A program made the position numbers and the translations under genes. Below, in pieces: positions 35,062-47,553 of a DNA stretch of 64,000 nucleotides. The stretch comes from Aquincola sp. (lineage in GTDB: Bacteria; Pseudomonadota; Gammaproteobacteria; Burkholderiales; Burkholderiaceae_C). Positions within the stretch are counted from its first letter, which is position 1, and each line of letters opens with the position of its first letter. The notes below the pieces were generated by a model. It did not search any database. It had not been told where the DNA came from and worked only from the letters and a program-made list of their open reading frames with translations. Where the stretch lies: positions 1-64,000 of the forward strand of contig JALHQP010000008.1 in the NCBI GenBank assembly GCA_022841885.1, in the 5' to 3' direction.

Positions 35062-36233
35062 AGCACCTCGAACACACCGGCCGCGCCCATGCCGCCGCCG
35101 ATGCACATCGTGACGACGACGCGCTTGGCGCCGCGGCGCTTGCCCTCGATCAGCGCATGGCCCGTGAGGCGCTGGCCACTCATGCCGTAGGGGTGGCCGA
35201 TCGCGATCGCGCCGCCGTTGACGTTCAGGCGCTCGTAGGGAATGCCAATCTTGTCGGCGCTGTACAGCACCTGCACCGCGAAGGCTTCGTTCAGTTCCCA
35301 CAGGTCGATGTCGTCGACCTTCAGCCCCAGCTTGCCCAGGACCTTGGGCACTGCGAACACCGGGCCGATGCCCATCTCGTCAGGCTCGCAGCCGGCGACC
35401 GCGAAGCCGAGGAAGCGGCCGAGCGGCTTGAGCCCCTTCTTCTGCGCGTAGGCCTCGCTCACCACCGTGCAGGCCCCCGCGCCGTCGCTGAACTGGCTCG
35501 CGTTGCCGGCGGTGATCACACCGCCGGGCACCGCGGTGCGGATGTCCTTGATGCTCTCGTAGGTGGTGCCCGGGCGCAGGCCTTCGTCGGCCTTCACCGT
35601 GACCTGCTTGCTGCGCAGGCCGAGCTGCGCGTCGGCCACGCCGGCGGTGACGGTGATCGGCACGATCTCGGCGTCGAACAGGCCCTTGTCCTGCGCGGCG
35701 CAGGCCTTCTGCTGGCTCTCGGCGCCGAAGCGGTCCATGCGCTCCCGGCTGACGCCGTAGCGCTTGGCCACCTGCTCGGCGGTCTGCATCATGTTCCAGT
35801 AGATCTCGGGCTTCTTCTCGTTGAGCACCGGGTCGACAAACATGTGGTGGTTCATCTCCTGCTGCACACAGGAGATGCTCTCGACGCCGCCGGCCACATA
35901 CACCTCGCCCTCGCCGGCGATGATGCGTTGCGCCGCCAGCGCGATGGTCTGCAGCCCGCTCGAGCAGAAGCGGTTGATCGTCATGCCCGCGACGCCGACC
36001 GGCAACCCGGCCATCAGCGCGGCCTGGCGCGCGATGTTCCAGCCGGTGGCGCCTTCGGGGTTGGCGCAGCCCATCAGCACGTCCTCGACCGCGCCCGGGT
36101 CGATCCCCGCACGCTCGACGGCCGCCTGGACCACGTGGCCGCCGAGCGTGGCGCCGTGGGTCATGTTGAAGGCGCCCTTCCAGCTCTTGGCCAGGGGCGT
36201 GCGGGCGGTGGAAACGATGACGGCATTGCTCAT
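35058..36233 (-). CDS. Acetyl-CoA acyltransferase (thiolase)
   Basis: A 391-aa thiolase, the last step of beta-oxidation. The acyl-accepting Cys is Cys 90 in [12 protein letters not shown], and the other catalytic residues are in [17 protein letters not shown] (His) and [15 protein letters not shown] (Cys). Overall length matches FadA/PcaF-type enzymes. It is preceded by the bifunctional hydratase/dehydrogenase with a 14-base gap, the classic fadBA order, and followed by overlapping thioesterase. Confidence 0.95.
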   Translation of the reverse strand: MSNAVIVSTARTPLAKSWKGAFNMTHGATLGGHVVQAAVERAGIDPGAVEDVLMGCANPEGATGWNIARQAALMAGLPVGVAGMTINRFCSSGLQTIALAAQRIIAGEGEVYVAGGVESISCVQQEMNHHMFVDPVLNEKKPEIYWNMMQTAEQVAKRYGVSRERMDRFGAESQQKACAAQDKGLFDAEIVPITVTAGVADAQLGLRSKQVTVKADEGLRPGTTYESIKDIRTAVPGGVITAGNASQFSDGAGACTVVSEAYAQKKGLKPLGRFLGFAVAGCEPDEMGIGPVFAVPKVLGKLGLKVDDIDLWELNEAFAVQVLYSADKIGIPYERLNVNGGAIAIGHPYGMSGQRLTGHALIEGKRRGAKRVVVTMCIGGGMGAAGVFEVL

Positions 36234-36247
36234 GTCGGTGTCCTCGA

Positions 36248-38344
36248 TCAGGTGAACGACTTGCCTTCGGCCGCGAGCTTCGCCAGCAGCGGCGCCGGCT
36301 GCCAGAACGTGGCGTCGTCGAGCGGGTTGGCAGCAAAGCGCTTCATCGCCTGCACCACGTTGAACAGCCCCTGCTCGTCGGCATACCGCATCGGCCCGCC
36401 GCGGTGCAGCGGGAAGCCGTAGCCGGTGAGGTAGACCATGTCGATGTCGCTGGCCTTGCTGGCGATGCCTTCTTCGAGGATCTTGGCCGCCTCGTTGACC
36501 AGCGAGTAGACGAGCCGGTGCACGATCTCGTCGTCGCCGATCCTGCGCGGCGTCACGCCCAGTTCGGCACGGTGCTTCGCGATCATCTCGTCGACCAGCT
36601 TGCTCGGGATCGCATCGCGCTTGCCCGCCTGGTAGTCGTACCAGCCGGCGCCGGTCTTCTGCCCGAAGCGGCCCCGCTCGCACAGCAGGTCGGCCGTCCT
36701 GCTGTAGCGCATGTGCGGCTTCTCGACATAGCGCCGCTTGCGGATTGCCCAGCCGATGTCGTTGCCGGCCAGGTCGCCCATGCGGAACGGCCCCATCGCG
36801 AAGCCGAACTTCTCGACCGCCTTGTCCACCTGGGCCGGCGTGCAACCTTCCTCGAGCAGGAAGCCGGCCTGGCGCGAGTACTGCTCGATCATGCGGTTGC
36901 CGATGAAGCCGTCGCATACGCCCGACACCACGGCCGTCTTGCGGATCTTCTTGGCCAGCGCCATCACGGTGGCCAGCACGTCCTTGCCGGTCTTGACGCC
37001 GCGCACCACTTCGAGCAGCTTCATCACGTTGGCCGGGCTGAAGAAGTGCATGCCAACCACGTCTTGCGGCCGCTTCGTGAACGAGGCGATCTTGTCGACG
37101 TCCAGCGTCGAGGTGTTCGACGCCAGGATCGCGCCGGGCTTCATCACCTCGTCGAGCGTGCGGAACACCTTCTCCTTGACGCCCAGGTCCTCGAACACCG
37201 CCTCGATCACCAGGTCGGCGTTCTTGATCTCGTCATAGGCCAGCGTCGTCGTCAGCAGCGCCATGCGGCCGTCGAACTTGTCCTGCTTCAGCTTGCCCTT
37301 CTTGACCTGGGCTTCGTAGTTCTTGCGGATGGTGGCGACGCCGCGCTCCAGCGCCTCCGGCTTCATCTCGAGGATCGTCACCGGGATGCCGGCGTTGAGG
37401 AAGTTCATGCTGATGCCGCCGCCCATGGTGCCGGCACCGATCACGGCCACGCGCTCGATCTGGCGCTGCGGTGTGTCCTCCGGCACGTCGGGGATCTTGC
37501 TCGCGGCGCGCTCGGCGAAGAAGGCGTGGCGCAGCGCGCGGCACTCCGGCGTCATCATCAGGTCGAGGAAGGTCGTGCGCTCGTAGGCCAGGCCTTCCTC
37601 GAGCGTACGGCTCTTGACCGCCTGCTCGACGCAGTCGACGCACTTGGCCGGCGCCGGGAAGGCCTTGGCCATCGCCTTGACGGTGTTGCGCGCGAACTGG
37701 AAGTAGGCGTCAGCGTTCGGGTGCGTGGCCTTCAGGTCGCGCACGCGCGGCAGCGGGCGGACGTGCGCCACCTCGGTGGCGAACTTCAGGGCCCCCGCGA
37801 GGAAGTCGCCCTCGATCAAGCGGTCGATCAGCTTCTGGCCGGGCTGGCTCGCGAGCACGTCGCTCATCACCGGCTCGCCGCTGACGATCATGTTGAGCGC
37901 GGTCTCCACGCCCACCGCACGCGGCAGGCGCTGGGTGCCACCCGCACCCGGCACGAGGCCGATCTTCACCTCGGGCAGCGCGATCGGCGCGCCCTTGACC
38001 GCGACGCGGTAATGGCAGCCGAGCGAGAGTTCGAGGCCGCCGCCCATGCAGGTGCCGTTGATCGCGGAGACCACGGGCTTCGGGTAAGCCTCCACCATCT
38101 TGATCAGCGACAGCAGGTTCGGCTCGGCCAGGGCCTTGGGAGAGCCGAACTCCTTGATGTCGGCACCACCCGAAAAGGCCTTGCCGGCGCCGGTGATCAG
38201 CACCGCCTGGACCGACGCGTCGCCCTGCGCGCGCTCGAGCGCGTCGGCCATGCCGCGCCGGACGTCGAAGCCCAGGCCATTGACCGGCGGGTTGTCGAGG
38301 CTGATGACGGCGACGCTGCCGTACACGGCGTAGCTGGCGCTCAT
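36248..38344 (-). CDS. Bifunctional enoyl-CoA hydratase / 3-hydroxyacyl-CoA dehydrogenase
   Basis: A 698-aa two-enzyme protein. Residues 1-~190 form the crotonase domain ([36 protein letters not shown]). From ~295 follows the NAD-binding 3-hydroxyacyl-CoA dehydrogenase ([33 protein letters not shown] with the catalytic His) and two C-terminal HAD domains. It performs hydration and oxidation of enoyl-CoA. It heads an operon with thiolase, thioesterases and acyl-CoA dehydrogenase and has a TetR-type operator at its promoter. Confidence 0.95.
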   Translation of the reverse strand: MSASYAVYGSVAVISLDNPPVNGLGFDVRRGMADALERAQGDASVQAVLITGAGKAFSGGADIKEFGSPKALAEPNLLSLIKMVEAYPKPVVSAINGTCMGGGLELSLGCHYRVAVKGAPIALPEVKIGLVPGAGGTQRLPRAVGVETALNMIVSGEPVMSDVLASQPGQKLIDRLIEGDFLAGALKFATEVAHVRPLPRVRDLKATHPNADAYFQFARNTVKAMAKAFPAPAKCVDCVEQAVKSRTLEEGLAYERTTFLDLMMTPECRALRHAFFAERAASKIPDVPEDTPQRQIERVAVIGAGTMGGGISMNFLNAGIPVTILEMKPEALERGVATIRKNYEAQVKKGKLKQDKFDGRMALLTTTLAYDEIKNADLVIEAVFEDLGVKEKVFRTLDEVMKPGAILASNTSTLDVDKIASFTKRPQDVVGMHFFSPANVMKLLEVVRGVKTGKDVLATVMALAKKIRKTAVVSGVCDGFIGNRMIEQYSRQAGFLLEEGCTPAQVDKAVEKFGFAMGPFRMGDLAGNDIGWAIRKRRYVEKPHMRYSRTADLLCERGRFGQKTGAGWYDYQAGKRDAIPSKLVDEMIAKHRAELGVTPRRIGDDEIVHRLVYSLVNEAAKILEEGIASKASDIDMVYLTGYGFPLHRGGPMRYADEQGLFNVVQAMKRFAANPLDDATFWQPAPLLAKLAAEGKSFT

Positions 38345-38366
38345 GGGTTCTTCCTTCGGGTGAAAA

Positions 38367-38386
38367 CGAACGACCGTTCGATTCTA
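38367..38386 (-). promoter_or_regulatory. Promoter and TetR-type operator of the beta-oxidation operon
   Basis: CGAACG-AC-CGTTCG (38367-38380) is a perfect 6-bp dyad. Immediately upstream on the minus strand is TAGAAT (38381-38386), a good -10, so the dyad covers the start of transcription. The dyad resembles operators of TetR fatty-acid regulators (FadP/PsrA-type, acyl-CoA responsive). The start codon is ~22 bases further. A second inverted repeat, CTGTCG-N6-CGACAG, lies upstream at 38408-38425. The matching regulator is not in the window. Confidence 0.6.
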
Positions 38387-38441
38387 GGCGGCGCTGCCGC
38401 CGAGATTCTGTCGCTGCGGCGACAGCGTACTCCGGCGCGCC

Positions 38442-39137
38442 CTACACCTCGAGCCACTCACGCCGCACATTGGCGTCGGCACGCAGCTCGGCCGGGGTGC
38501 CGCTGAACACGATCGCCCCATGGCCCATCACCAGGCAGCGGTCGGCCACCTCGAGTGCAATCGTCAGCTTCTGCTCGACCAGCAGCACCGACATGCCGCG
38601 GCGCTTGAGTTCGCGCAGGTACTCAGCGACCAGTTCGACGATCTTCGGCGCCAGACCCTCGGTCGGCTCGTCGATCATGATCAACTCGGGATCGCCCATC
38701 AGCGTGCGGCACAGCGTCAGCATCTGCTGCTCGCCGCCCGAGAGCACGCCGGCCTCGGTGTGCTGGCGCTCCTTCAGGCGCGGGAACAGGCGGTACATGT
38801 CGTCGAAGCCCCAGCGCCCCGAGGTGTCCTTGCGCTTCTGCCCGAGCATCAGGTTCTGGTGCACCGTGAGCTTGGGAAAGATGTCGCGGTTCTCCGGCAC
38901 GTAGCCGATGCCCAGGTGCGCGATCTCGAAGGCCTTGCGGCCCAGGACCTCCTGGTCGCGCCAACGGATGCTGCCGGTGCCGTCGACCAGGCCCATGATG
39001 GTCTTGACCGTGGTCGAGCGGCCCGACCCGTTGCGGCCGAGCAGCGCCACGATCTCGCCGCCGCCGACCTCGAAGTTGACGCCGTGCAGCACATGGCTCT
39101 TGCCGTAGTAGGCGTGGACCTTGTCGAGCTTCAGCAT
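38442..39137 (-). CDS. livF: Branched-chain-type ABC importer ATPase LivF, Walker-A Lys replaced by Arg
   Basis: A 231-aa ATPase of the HAAT (LivF) family. The signature LSGGEQQMLTLCRTLMGDP and Walker B ELIMIDEPTEGLAP are normal. Walker A reads GRNGSGRSTT: the nucleotide-binding Lys is Arg. This should weaken ATP hydrolysis in most ABC proteins; LivG next door keeps GPNGAGKST. It ends the livKHMGF-like operon and lies 97 bases upstream of the beta-oxidation operon on the same strand. Confidence 0.92.
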   Translation of the reverse strand: MLKLDKVHAYYGKSHVLHGVNFEVGGGEIVALLGRNGSGRSTTVKTIMGLVDGTGSIRWRDQEVLGRKAFEIAHLGIGYVPENRDIFPKLTVHQNLMLGQKRKDTSGRWGFDDMYRLFPRLKERQHTEAGVLSGGEQQMLTLCRTLMGDPELIMIDEPTEGLAPKIVELVAEYLRELKRRGMSVLLVEQKLTIALEVADRCLVMGHGAIVFSGTPAELRADANVRREWLEV

Positions 39138-39147
39138 GGCGTGGTTC

Positions 39148-39927
39148 TCAATGCCCGGCCCCGGCCACCTGCTGGTCGGCCAGCACCGAGCCCAGGTAGG
39201 CCTCCTGCACGCGCGGATTGGCACGCACGGCCTCGGGCGTGTCGAAGGCGATCACCTCGCCGTAGACCAGCACGGCGATCTTGTCGGCCAGGCCGAACAC
39301 CACGCCCATGTCGTGCTCCACGGTCAGCAGCGTCTTGCCCTGCGTCACGTCGCGGATCAGGCCGACGAAGCGCCGGGTCTCGCTCTTGCTCATGCCGGCC
39401 GTCGGCTCGTCGAGCAGCACCACGCCGGCGCCGCCGGCGATGGTGATGCCAATCTCGAGCGCGCGCTGCTCGGCGTAGGTCAGGTTCATCGCCAGCACGT
39501 CGCGCCGGCGGTCGAGCTTGATCATCTCGAGCACCTGCTCGGCGCGGTCGTTGGCGTCGTCGAGGTCGGCCAGGAACTTCCAGAACGCGTAGCGATGGCC
39601 CAGGCTCCACAGCACGGCGCAGCGGATGTTCTCGAACACCGACAAACGCGTGAACAGGTTGCTGACCTGGAAGCTGCGCGCCAGGCCCATGCGGTTGATC
39701 CGGTACGGCGTCATGCCGTTGACGCGCTGGCCGTTGACGCGGATGTCGCCGCTGGTGGGCGCCAGGCGCCCGGAGATCAGGTTGAACAGCGTGCTCTTGC
39801 CGGCGCCGTTGGGCCCGATGATCGCCACGCGCTCGCCGGGCTGCACCGACAGGCTGGCGCCGCGGATGATCTCGGTCTTGCCGAAGCTCTTGTGCACGTC
39901 CTTGAGTTCGACCGCGGGCGCACTCAT
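39148..39927 (-). CDS. livG: Branched-chain-type ABC importer ATPase LivG
   Basis: A 259-aa ATPase with Walker A IIGPNGAGKSTLFNL, signature LTYAEQRALEIGI (the divergent LivG form of LSGGQ) and Walker B GVVLLDEPTAGM. The C-terminal PRVQEAYLGS is the usual LivG tail. Its ATG overlaps the LivM stop (ATGA). With LivF it powers the importer. Confidence 0.95.
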   Translation of the reverse strand: MSAPAVELKDVHKSFGKTEIIRGASLSVQPGERVAIIGPNGAGKSTLFNLISGRLAPTSGDIRVNGQRVNGMTPYRINRMGLARSFQVSNLFTRLSVFENIRCAVLWSLGHRYAFWKFLADLDDANDRAEQVLEMIKLDRRRDVLAMNLTYAEQRALEIGITIAGGAGVVLLDEPTAGMSKSETRRFVGLIRDVTQGKTLLTVEHDMGVVFGLADKIAVLVYGEVIAFDTPEAVRANPRVQEAYLGSVLADQQVAGAGH

Positions 39928-41231
39928 ATCAACGCCTCCCGCCGCTTGATCTCCTTCTCGATCTCCTCTTGGATGCGCTCCCAGTCAGCGACGAAGTGGC
40001 GGCGCGTCAGCTCGAACAGGGCCAGGCCGCAGGCCAGCACCACCGTCGCGCCGAACCAGCTGTCGGCGCTCTGTGCGTTGAGCTGCGCGCCCATGAAGCG
40101 CAGCTCGGGGCCGAGCGCCGTGTTCAGCTGCAGGTGGTAGAGCATCTCGATCATCGCCCCGGCGCCGGCCAGCATCACGAAGGCCGTGCCCGCCAACGCG
40201 AGGTAGGAGGTCCAGAGCTCGCGCAGCTTGCCGAAGGCGGCCAGGCGCAGGTTCATCATGATGAGACTCGCCACGCCGCCCGGTGCGTACATCACCATGA
40301 ACAGGAACACGAGGCCGAGGTAGAGCACCCAGGCCTTGGTCAGTTCGGACAGCACCTGCGCCAGCACCAGCAGCACCGCGCCGATGATCGGGCCGAAGAA
40401 GAAGGTGGCGCCGCCGAGGAAGACGAACAGCAGGTAGGCGCCCGAGCGCGCCGCACCCACCACCTCGGCCGTGACGATCTCCAGATTCAAGGCCGCCAGC
40501 CCGCCGGAGACGCCGGCGAAGAAGCCCGACACCATGAACGCGAGGAAGCGCACATGCTGGGTGCTGTAGCCGATGAACTCGACGCGCTCGGGGTTGTCGC
40601 GCACCGCGTTGAGCATGCGGCCCAGCGGCGTGCGCGTGAACGCGAACAGCGCGGCCGTGCTGACGAAGCAGTAGGCCGCGATCAGGTAGTACATCTGGAT
40701 CTGCGGCCCGAAGCTGATGCCCCAGACGGGTTTGCCGACGACCCGGTTGCCGCTGATGCCGCCCTCGCCGCCGAAGAACTCGGGAATCATCAACGACATC
40801 GACCACACCAGCTCGCCGATGCCCAGCGTGATCATCGCGAAGGTGGTGCCGGCCTTGCGCGTGGTGACGTAGCCGAGCAGTGCCGAGAAGAACAGGCCCG
40901 CCAGACCGCCGAACAGCGGCACCAGGCTGACCGGAATGGCCAGCTTGCCGGCGCTGACCGCGTTGAGCGTGTGGATCGCCAGGAATGATCCCAGGCCGCT
41001 GTACACCGCGTGGCCGAAACTGAGCATGCCGCCCTGCCCGAGCAGCACGTTGTAGGCCAGGCAGGCGATGACCGCGATGCCCATCTGCGACAACATCGTG
41101 TGGCCCAGGCCGCTGGTCCACAGCAGCGGCGCCACGGCCAGCAGCGCCGCGAACAGGCCCCACAGCAGCCAGCGCCCGACGTTCAGCGGCTTGAAGTGGT
41201 AGTGGGGGCGGCCCTCGTGGATGTGCGGCAT
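39924..41231 (-). CDS. livM: ABC importer permease LivM, C-terminally extended
   Basis: A 435-aa inner-membrane permease of the LivM type. It has QMGIAVIACLAYNVLLGQGGMLSFGHA near the first helices, the GNRVVGKPVWG loop, and the EAA-like RMLNAVRDNPERVEFIGYS cytoplasmic loop. After the normal end (~residue 330) there is an extra ~100-residue segment with two further hydrophobic stretches and a charged tail (WERIQEEIEKEIKRREALI). I start it at MPHIHEGRPHYHFKPLN; an upstream open frame runs through the repeat region and is not real. Confidence 0.92.
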   Translation of the reverse strand: MPHIHEGRPHYHFKPLNVGRWLLWGLFAALLAVAPLLWTSGLGHTMLSQMGIAVIACLAYNVLLGQGGMLSFGHAVYSGLGSFLAIHTLNAVSAGKLAIPVSLVPLFGGLAGLFFSALLGYVTTRKAGTTFAMITLGIGELVWSMSLMIPEFFGGEGGISGNRVVGKPVWGISFGPQIQMYYLIAAYCFVSTAALFAFTRTPLGRMLNAVRDNPERVEFIGYSTQHVRFLAFMVSGFFAGVSGGLAALNLEIVTAEVVGAARSGAYLLFVFLGGATFFFGPIIGAVLLVLAQVLSELTKAWVLYLGLVFLFMVMYAPGGVASLIMMNLRLAAFGKLRELWTSYLALAGTAFVMLAGAGAMIEMLYHLQLNTALGPELRFMGAQLNAQSADSWFGATVVLACGLALFELTRRHFVADWERIQEEIEKEIKRREALI

Positions 41232-41262
41232 GTCTTTATCTATGCGTGCATCCGATGGCGCG

Positions 41263-41503
41263 GCAAAGGCGCGGGGGCACTGCGGCTGGGGTGCGACCTC
41301 GGCGGGTGGCGCGAAGCGCCCCCTTCCCTGCGGTGCTCGGGCTTCTGGCCCGCGGTCGAACTCGCTTCGTTCGCTTCGCTCACTGCGCTCGGACGACGCC
41401 CGCGAGTCAGTTGACGAAGCGCGCGGGTACGCGCGCGGCCAGAAGCCCTGCGCTCCTCGGCGCCTCCCCACGCACCCCAGCCGCAGCGCCCCCCCGCCTT
41501 TGC
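41263..41503. repeat. Palindromic element, 33-bp terminal inverted repeats (type I ends)
   Basis: A 241-bp element whose ends, 41263-41295 and 41471-41503, are inverted repeats matching at 31 of 33 positions. The interior is itself palindromic: GGCTTCTGGCC (41340-41350) pairs with GGCCAGAAGCC (41437-41447). The same element is at 49799, with different but still self-complementary arms. No transposase is encoded. It separates livM from livH and is followed by an inverted relative. It looks like a non-autonomous or structural repeat. Confidence 0.78.
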
Positions 41504-41544
41504 AGATACGCACGCTGTCCTCTCCGAACACGAAGAGCGGTGCC

Positions 41545-41792
41545 TCGCGTTGCGGTGGGCGGTGCCCGGGGCGGGCGACCTGTGGGGCGCCGAGGAGCGC
41601 AGGGCTTGGAGTCGGCGCGCGTACCTGCGCGCTTCGTGATCTGACTCGCCGAACGTGTCTGAGCAGAGCGAACGAAGTGAGCGCCGCGAGTAGTTCGGCG
41701 CGACCCCAAGACCGAGCACCGCAGGGCAGTCGGAGCGTTGCGCAGACCGCCCCAGGGGGAGCCCACCCCGGGCACCGCCCACCGCAACGCGA
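41545..41792. repeat. Palindromic element, 32-bp terminal inverted repeats (type II ends), inverted core
   Basis: A 248-bp element ending in inverted repeats 41545-41576 and 41761-41792 (31 of 32 match). The termini differ from type I, but the core (~41590-41722) is a diverged reverse complement of the core of the neighbouring element. Together the two units form a large inverted pair separated by 41 bases that contain nothing recognisable. The whole 41232-41813 gap between liv genes is explained by these two units. Confidence 0.75.
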
Positions 41793-41813
41793 CGCGCAAG
41801 AACAAACACGCCC

Positions 41814-42845
41814 TCAGTCCTCCCGCGTCCCGAGCAGCCCCTTCGGGCGGAAGATCAGAATCAGCACCAGCAGCAGGTACGGCAGGATCGGCGCCGCCTG
41901 CGCCAGCGTGATCTTGGCGATCGAGTACAGCCAGTCGCCCGGTGCGATGGTCCAGCCCCAGTTGGCCGCCAAGTGGACGAAGGATTTGTCCACCGTCAGC
42001 GGCAGCGTCTGCAACAGGCCGATCACGATCGAGCCGACGAAAGCGCCGGCCAGCGAGCCCAGGCCGCCCACCACCACGACCACGAAGATGATCGAGCCGA
42101 CGATGGCCGCCATCGACGGTTCGGTGACGAAGGTCACGCCGCCCACCACGCCGGCCAGGCCGGCCAGCGCACAGCCGCTGCCGAACACCAGCATGAACAC
42201 GCGCGGCACGTTGTGGCCGAGAGACTCCACCATCTCCGGGTGCGTCAGCGCGGCCTGGATCACCAGGCCGATGCGCGTGCGTGTGAGCAGCAGCCACAGC
42301 GCGAGCAGCATCGCCACCGCCACCACCATCATGAAGAAGCGCGTGGCCGGGAAGGTGGAGCAGCTCGCCACCACACCCGCCACCGTGGCGCTGCAGCGCG
42401 CCGGGTCGGCCGCACCCCAGGCCAGGCTCCAGCTGTCGGCCACGTGGATCAGCGTAAACGCCGGTCCCTGCAACAGCGCCGGCGGCGAGAACGGCGCCGA
42501 CGACAGCCCCCAGACCAGCTTGACCAGTTCGAGGATCACGTAGGACAGGCCGAAGGTGACCAGCAGCTCGGGCACATGGCCGAACTTGTGCACGCGGCGC
42601 AGCGCGGTGCGTTCGAACAGCGCGCCCAGCAGGCCCACCAGCAGCGGCGCGACGATCAGGGCCGGCCAGAAGCCGACCACGCCGCTCAGCGTGTAGCCGA
42701 AGTACGCGCCGACCATGTAGAAGCTGGCATGCGCGAAGTTCAGCACGCCCATCATGCTGAAGATCAGCGTCAGGCCGGAACTGAGCATGAACAGCAGCAG
42801 CCCGGCGCTGATGCCGTTCAGGACGTTGATCAGGAACTGGTCCAC
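41814..42845 (-). CDS. livH: ABC importer permease LivH
   Basis: A 343-aa permease of the LivH type, with eight or so hydrophobic helices. The N-terminus QFLINVLNGISAGLLLFML and SSGLTLIFSMMGVLNFAHASFYM are the LivH hallmark, and AALTHPEMVESLGHNVPRVF is the ATPase-contacting loop. LivH and LivM form the heterodimeric channel. The gene is divided from livM by the palindromic element pair and from livK by a short palindrome, so transcripts across the operon must read through both. Confidence 0.94.
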   Translation of the reverse strand: MDQFLINVLNGISAGLLLFMLSSGLTLIFSMMGVLNFAHASFYMVGAYFGYTLSGVVGFWPALIVAPLLVGLLGALFERTALRRVHKFGHVPELLVTFGLSYVILELVKLVWGLSSAPFSPPALLQGPAFTLIHVADSWSLAWGAADPARCSATVAGVVASCSTFPATRFFMMVVAVAMLLALWLLLTRTRIGLVIQAALTHPEMVESLGHNVPRVFMLVFGSGCALAGLAGVVGGVTFVTEPSMAAIVGSIIFVVVVVGGLGSLAGAFVGSIVIGLLQTLPLTVDKSFVHLAANWGWTIAPGDWLYSIAKITLAQAAPILPYLLLVLILIFRPKGLLGTRED

Positions 42846-42894
42846 GGTGGCGGTTGTCGCAGTGCCTTGGCCGGGTCAAGCAGACGCCGCGGAT

Positions 42895-42933
42895 CCGGCT
42901 TCGCCGGTCCGCTGGCGTGCCCCCTCGAGGGGG
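42895..42933. repeat. Palindromic intergenic repeat between livK and livH
   Basis: Two adjacent dyads: CCGGC-TTC-GCCGG (42895-42907) and the perfect 14-bp palindrome CCCCCTCGAGGGGG (42920-42933), followed by GAAGCCGCAACGGGGGTGGG. The C/G-run palindrome is similar in style to the repeat at 31816. It may act as a processing or attenuation hairpin that lets livK mRNA exceed that of the membrane genes. Confidence 0.55.
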
Positions 42934-42961
42934 AGCGGCGAAGCCGCAACGGGGGTGGGCG

Positions 42962-44212
42962 TCAACCCCCCGGCCGCTTCATCTGGCACGACGTCGGCGT
43001 GCTCGAGACGTAGGGCTCGTAGGTCTTGATGACGCGGAAGTTGTGCCCGGTGTTCTCGACGCTGTAGTCCAGCGGCGGCTTGTCCGCCTTCTGCCACTGC
43101 TGGATGTACAGCGTCTGCTGCAGCTGGTGATCGGCCTTGCGCATCGTCACTTCGCCGTTCAGGCTCTTGACCGACAGGCCCTCCATCGCCGCGGCCACCT
43201 TGGCCGGGTCGGTGCTCTTGGCCTTGGCCATCGCGCCCGAGAGCAGCGCATAGGCGTGGTAGACCTGCGCGGTGTAGAAGTCGTCGTTGAAGCGCTTCTT
43301 GTACTCGTCCATGTACTTGCGCGTCTCGGCCGACACGCCGTACGGGAACACGCTGACCTGGTAGACGCGACCGGCCGCGTTGGCCCCCATCGCGGTGGGC
43401 GTGCCCGAGACGCCGGCGTAGTAGGTGTAGAACTTGGCGTTCAGGCCGCCGTCGTTGGCCGCCTTGACCAGCAGCGTGAGGTCGCTCGACCAGTTGCCGG
43501 TGATGATGGTGTCGGCGCCCGAGGCCTTGATCTTGGCGATGTAGGGCGCGAAGTCGCGCGTCTGCGCCAGCGGTGTCAGGTCCTCGCCGACGATCTGCAC
43601 GTCGGGGCGCTTGCGCGCCAGCGCCTCCTTCGCGAACTTGGCGACCTGGTGGCCGTGGGCGTAGTTCTGGTTGATCAGGTAGACCTTCTTGACGTCGGCC
43701 TGGTCCTTCATGAAGGTGGTCAGCGCCTCCATCTTCATGCTGGTGTCGGCGTCCATGCGGAAGTGCCAGTAGCTGCACTTGCTGTTGGTGAGGTCGGGGT
43801 CCACCGCCGCGTAGTTGATGAACAGCACCTCCTTGCCGGGGTTGCGCTCGTTGTACTTGTTCAGGAAGTCGATGATCGCGGTGGCCGGGCCGGTGCCGGT
43901 GCCCTGGAACACGTAGCGGATGCCCTGGTCGATGGCGGCCTGCAGCGCGTTGACCGTCTCCTGCGGCGACAGCTTGTTGTCGAACGACGCCACCTCGAAC
44001 TTGACGCCGGCGTCGTTCTTCTTGTTGAACTGCTCGGCGAAGAACTGGAAGCTCTTGAGCTGGTTCTGGCCGGTGGCGGCGGTGAGGCCGGTGAGTGCGT
44101 CGATCCACGCCACCTTGACCGTCTGGCCAGCCTGGGCGGCGGCGCCGCCGCTGGCCAGGGCTGCCGCAGCGGCAACGGAAACGGCGAGCATGCGTTGCTT
44201 GAACGGGGTCAT
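42962..44212 (-). CDS. livK: ABC importer periplasmic binding protein LivK-type
   Basis: A 416-aa binding protein with a signal peptide (LAVSVAAAAALASGGAAAQ) and the type I periplasmic fold. GQTVKVAWIDALTGLTAATG is the N-terminal strand; YVFQGTGTGPATAI and YLINQNYAHGHQVAKFAKEA are typical ligand-site regions. It gives the importer its specificity. The neighbouring acyl-CoA ligase suggests a carboxylic acid rather than an amino acid as cargo, which is inference. Start at MTPFKQRM gives the proper signal. Confidence 0.93.
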   Translation of the reverse strand: MTPFKQRMLAVSVAAAAALASGGAAAQAGQTVKVAWIDALTGLTAATGQNQLKSFQFFAEQFNKKNDAGVKFEVASFDNKLSPQETVNALQAAIDQGIRYVFQGTGTGPATAIIDFLNKYNERNPGKEVLFINYAAVDPDLTNSKCSYWHFRMDADTSMKMEALTTFMKDQADVKKVYLINQNYAHGHQVAKFAKEALARKRPDVQIVGEDLTPLAQTRDFAPYIAKIKASGADTIITGNWSSDLTLLVKAANDGGLNAKFYTYYAGVSGTPTAMGANAAGRVYQVSVFPYGVSAETRKYMDEYKKRFNDDFYTAQVYHAYALLSGAMAKAKSTDPAKVAAAMEGLSVKSLNGEVTMRKADHQLQQTLYIQQWQKADKPPLDYSVENTGHNFRVIKTYEPYVSSTPTSCQMKRPGG

Positions 44213-44329
44213 GGTGTCATGTCTCCTGTAAGTCTGTGGCGAACACGGTGGGACGTTAACGGATCGCCACACCCGCGGTGCTGAGGGACTACCCCGAAGG
44301 CCCCGCCCGGTGCTGTCGCCTGCGCGACA

Positions 44330-45958
<1,629 letters not shown>

Positions 45959-46071
45959 CGGAATCTCCTCGTGGACGACCGCGGCAGTATCGAAAGCGCC
46001 CTGCACGGTGTCAAAGCGTGATTCCCCCAGCCGCAACCCGGCGCCGCGGCGCGGGGGACAATGTCAGCCTC

Positions 46072-47540
<1,469 letters not shown>

Positions 47541-47553
<13 letters not shown>

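Noticed and set aside
34642-35301. A 219-codon form of the thioesterase starting with ATG.
   Set aside because: The first 80 codons are antisense-like shadow of the thiolase coding sequence; GTG overlapping the thiolase stop gives the normal hotdog length.
39924-41531. A longer LivM start reading through the upstream repeat.
   Set aside because: The extra 100 codons lie in the palindromic element; MPHIHEGRPHYHF directly before the first helix is a natural start.
41232-41813. CRISPR array in the repeat-rich gap.
   Set aside because: There is no regularly spaced direct repeat; the pattern is two palindromes with inverted cores, and there are no cas genes.
41221-42543. A 440-codon plus-strand frame spanning the liv repeats and livH antisense.
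   Set aside because: It crosses two palindromic elements and the antisense of livH and has no protein-like composition.
44236-44270. A 7-bp inverted repeat (GTGGCGA/TCGCCAC) upstream of livK as an operator.
   Set aside because: The arms are short and GC-rich with a 21-base spacer; chance is likely at this base composition.
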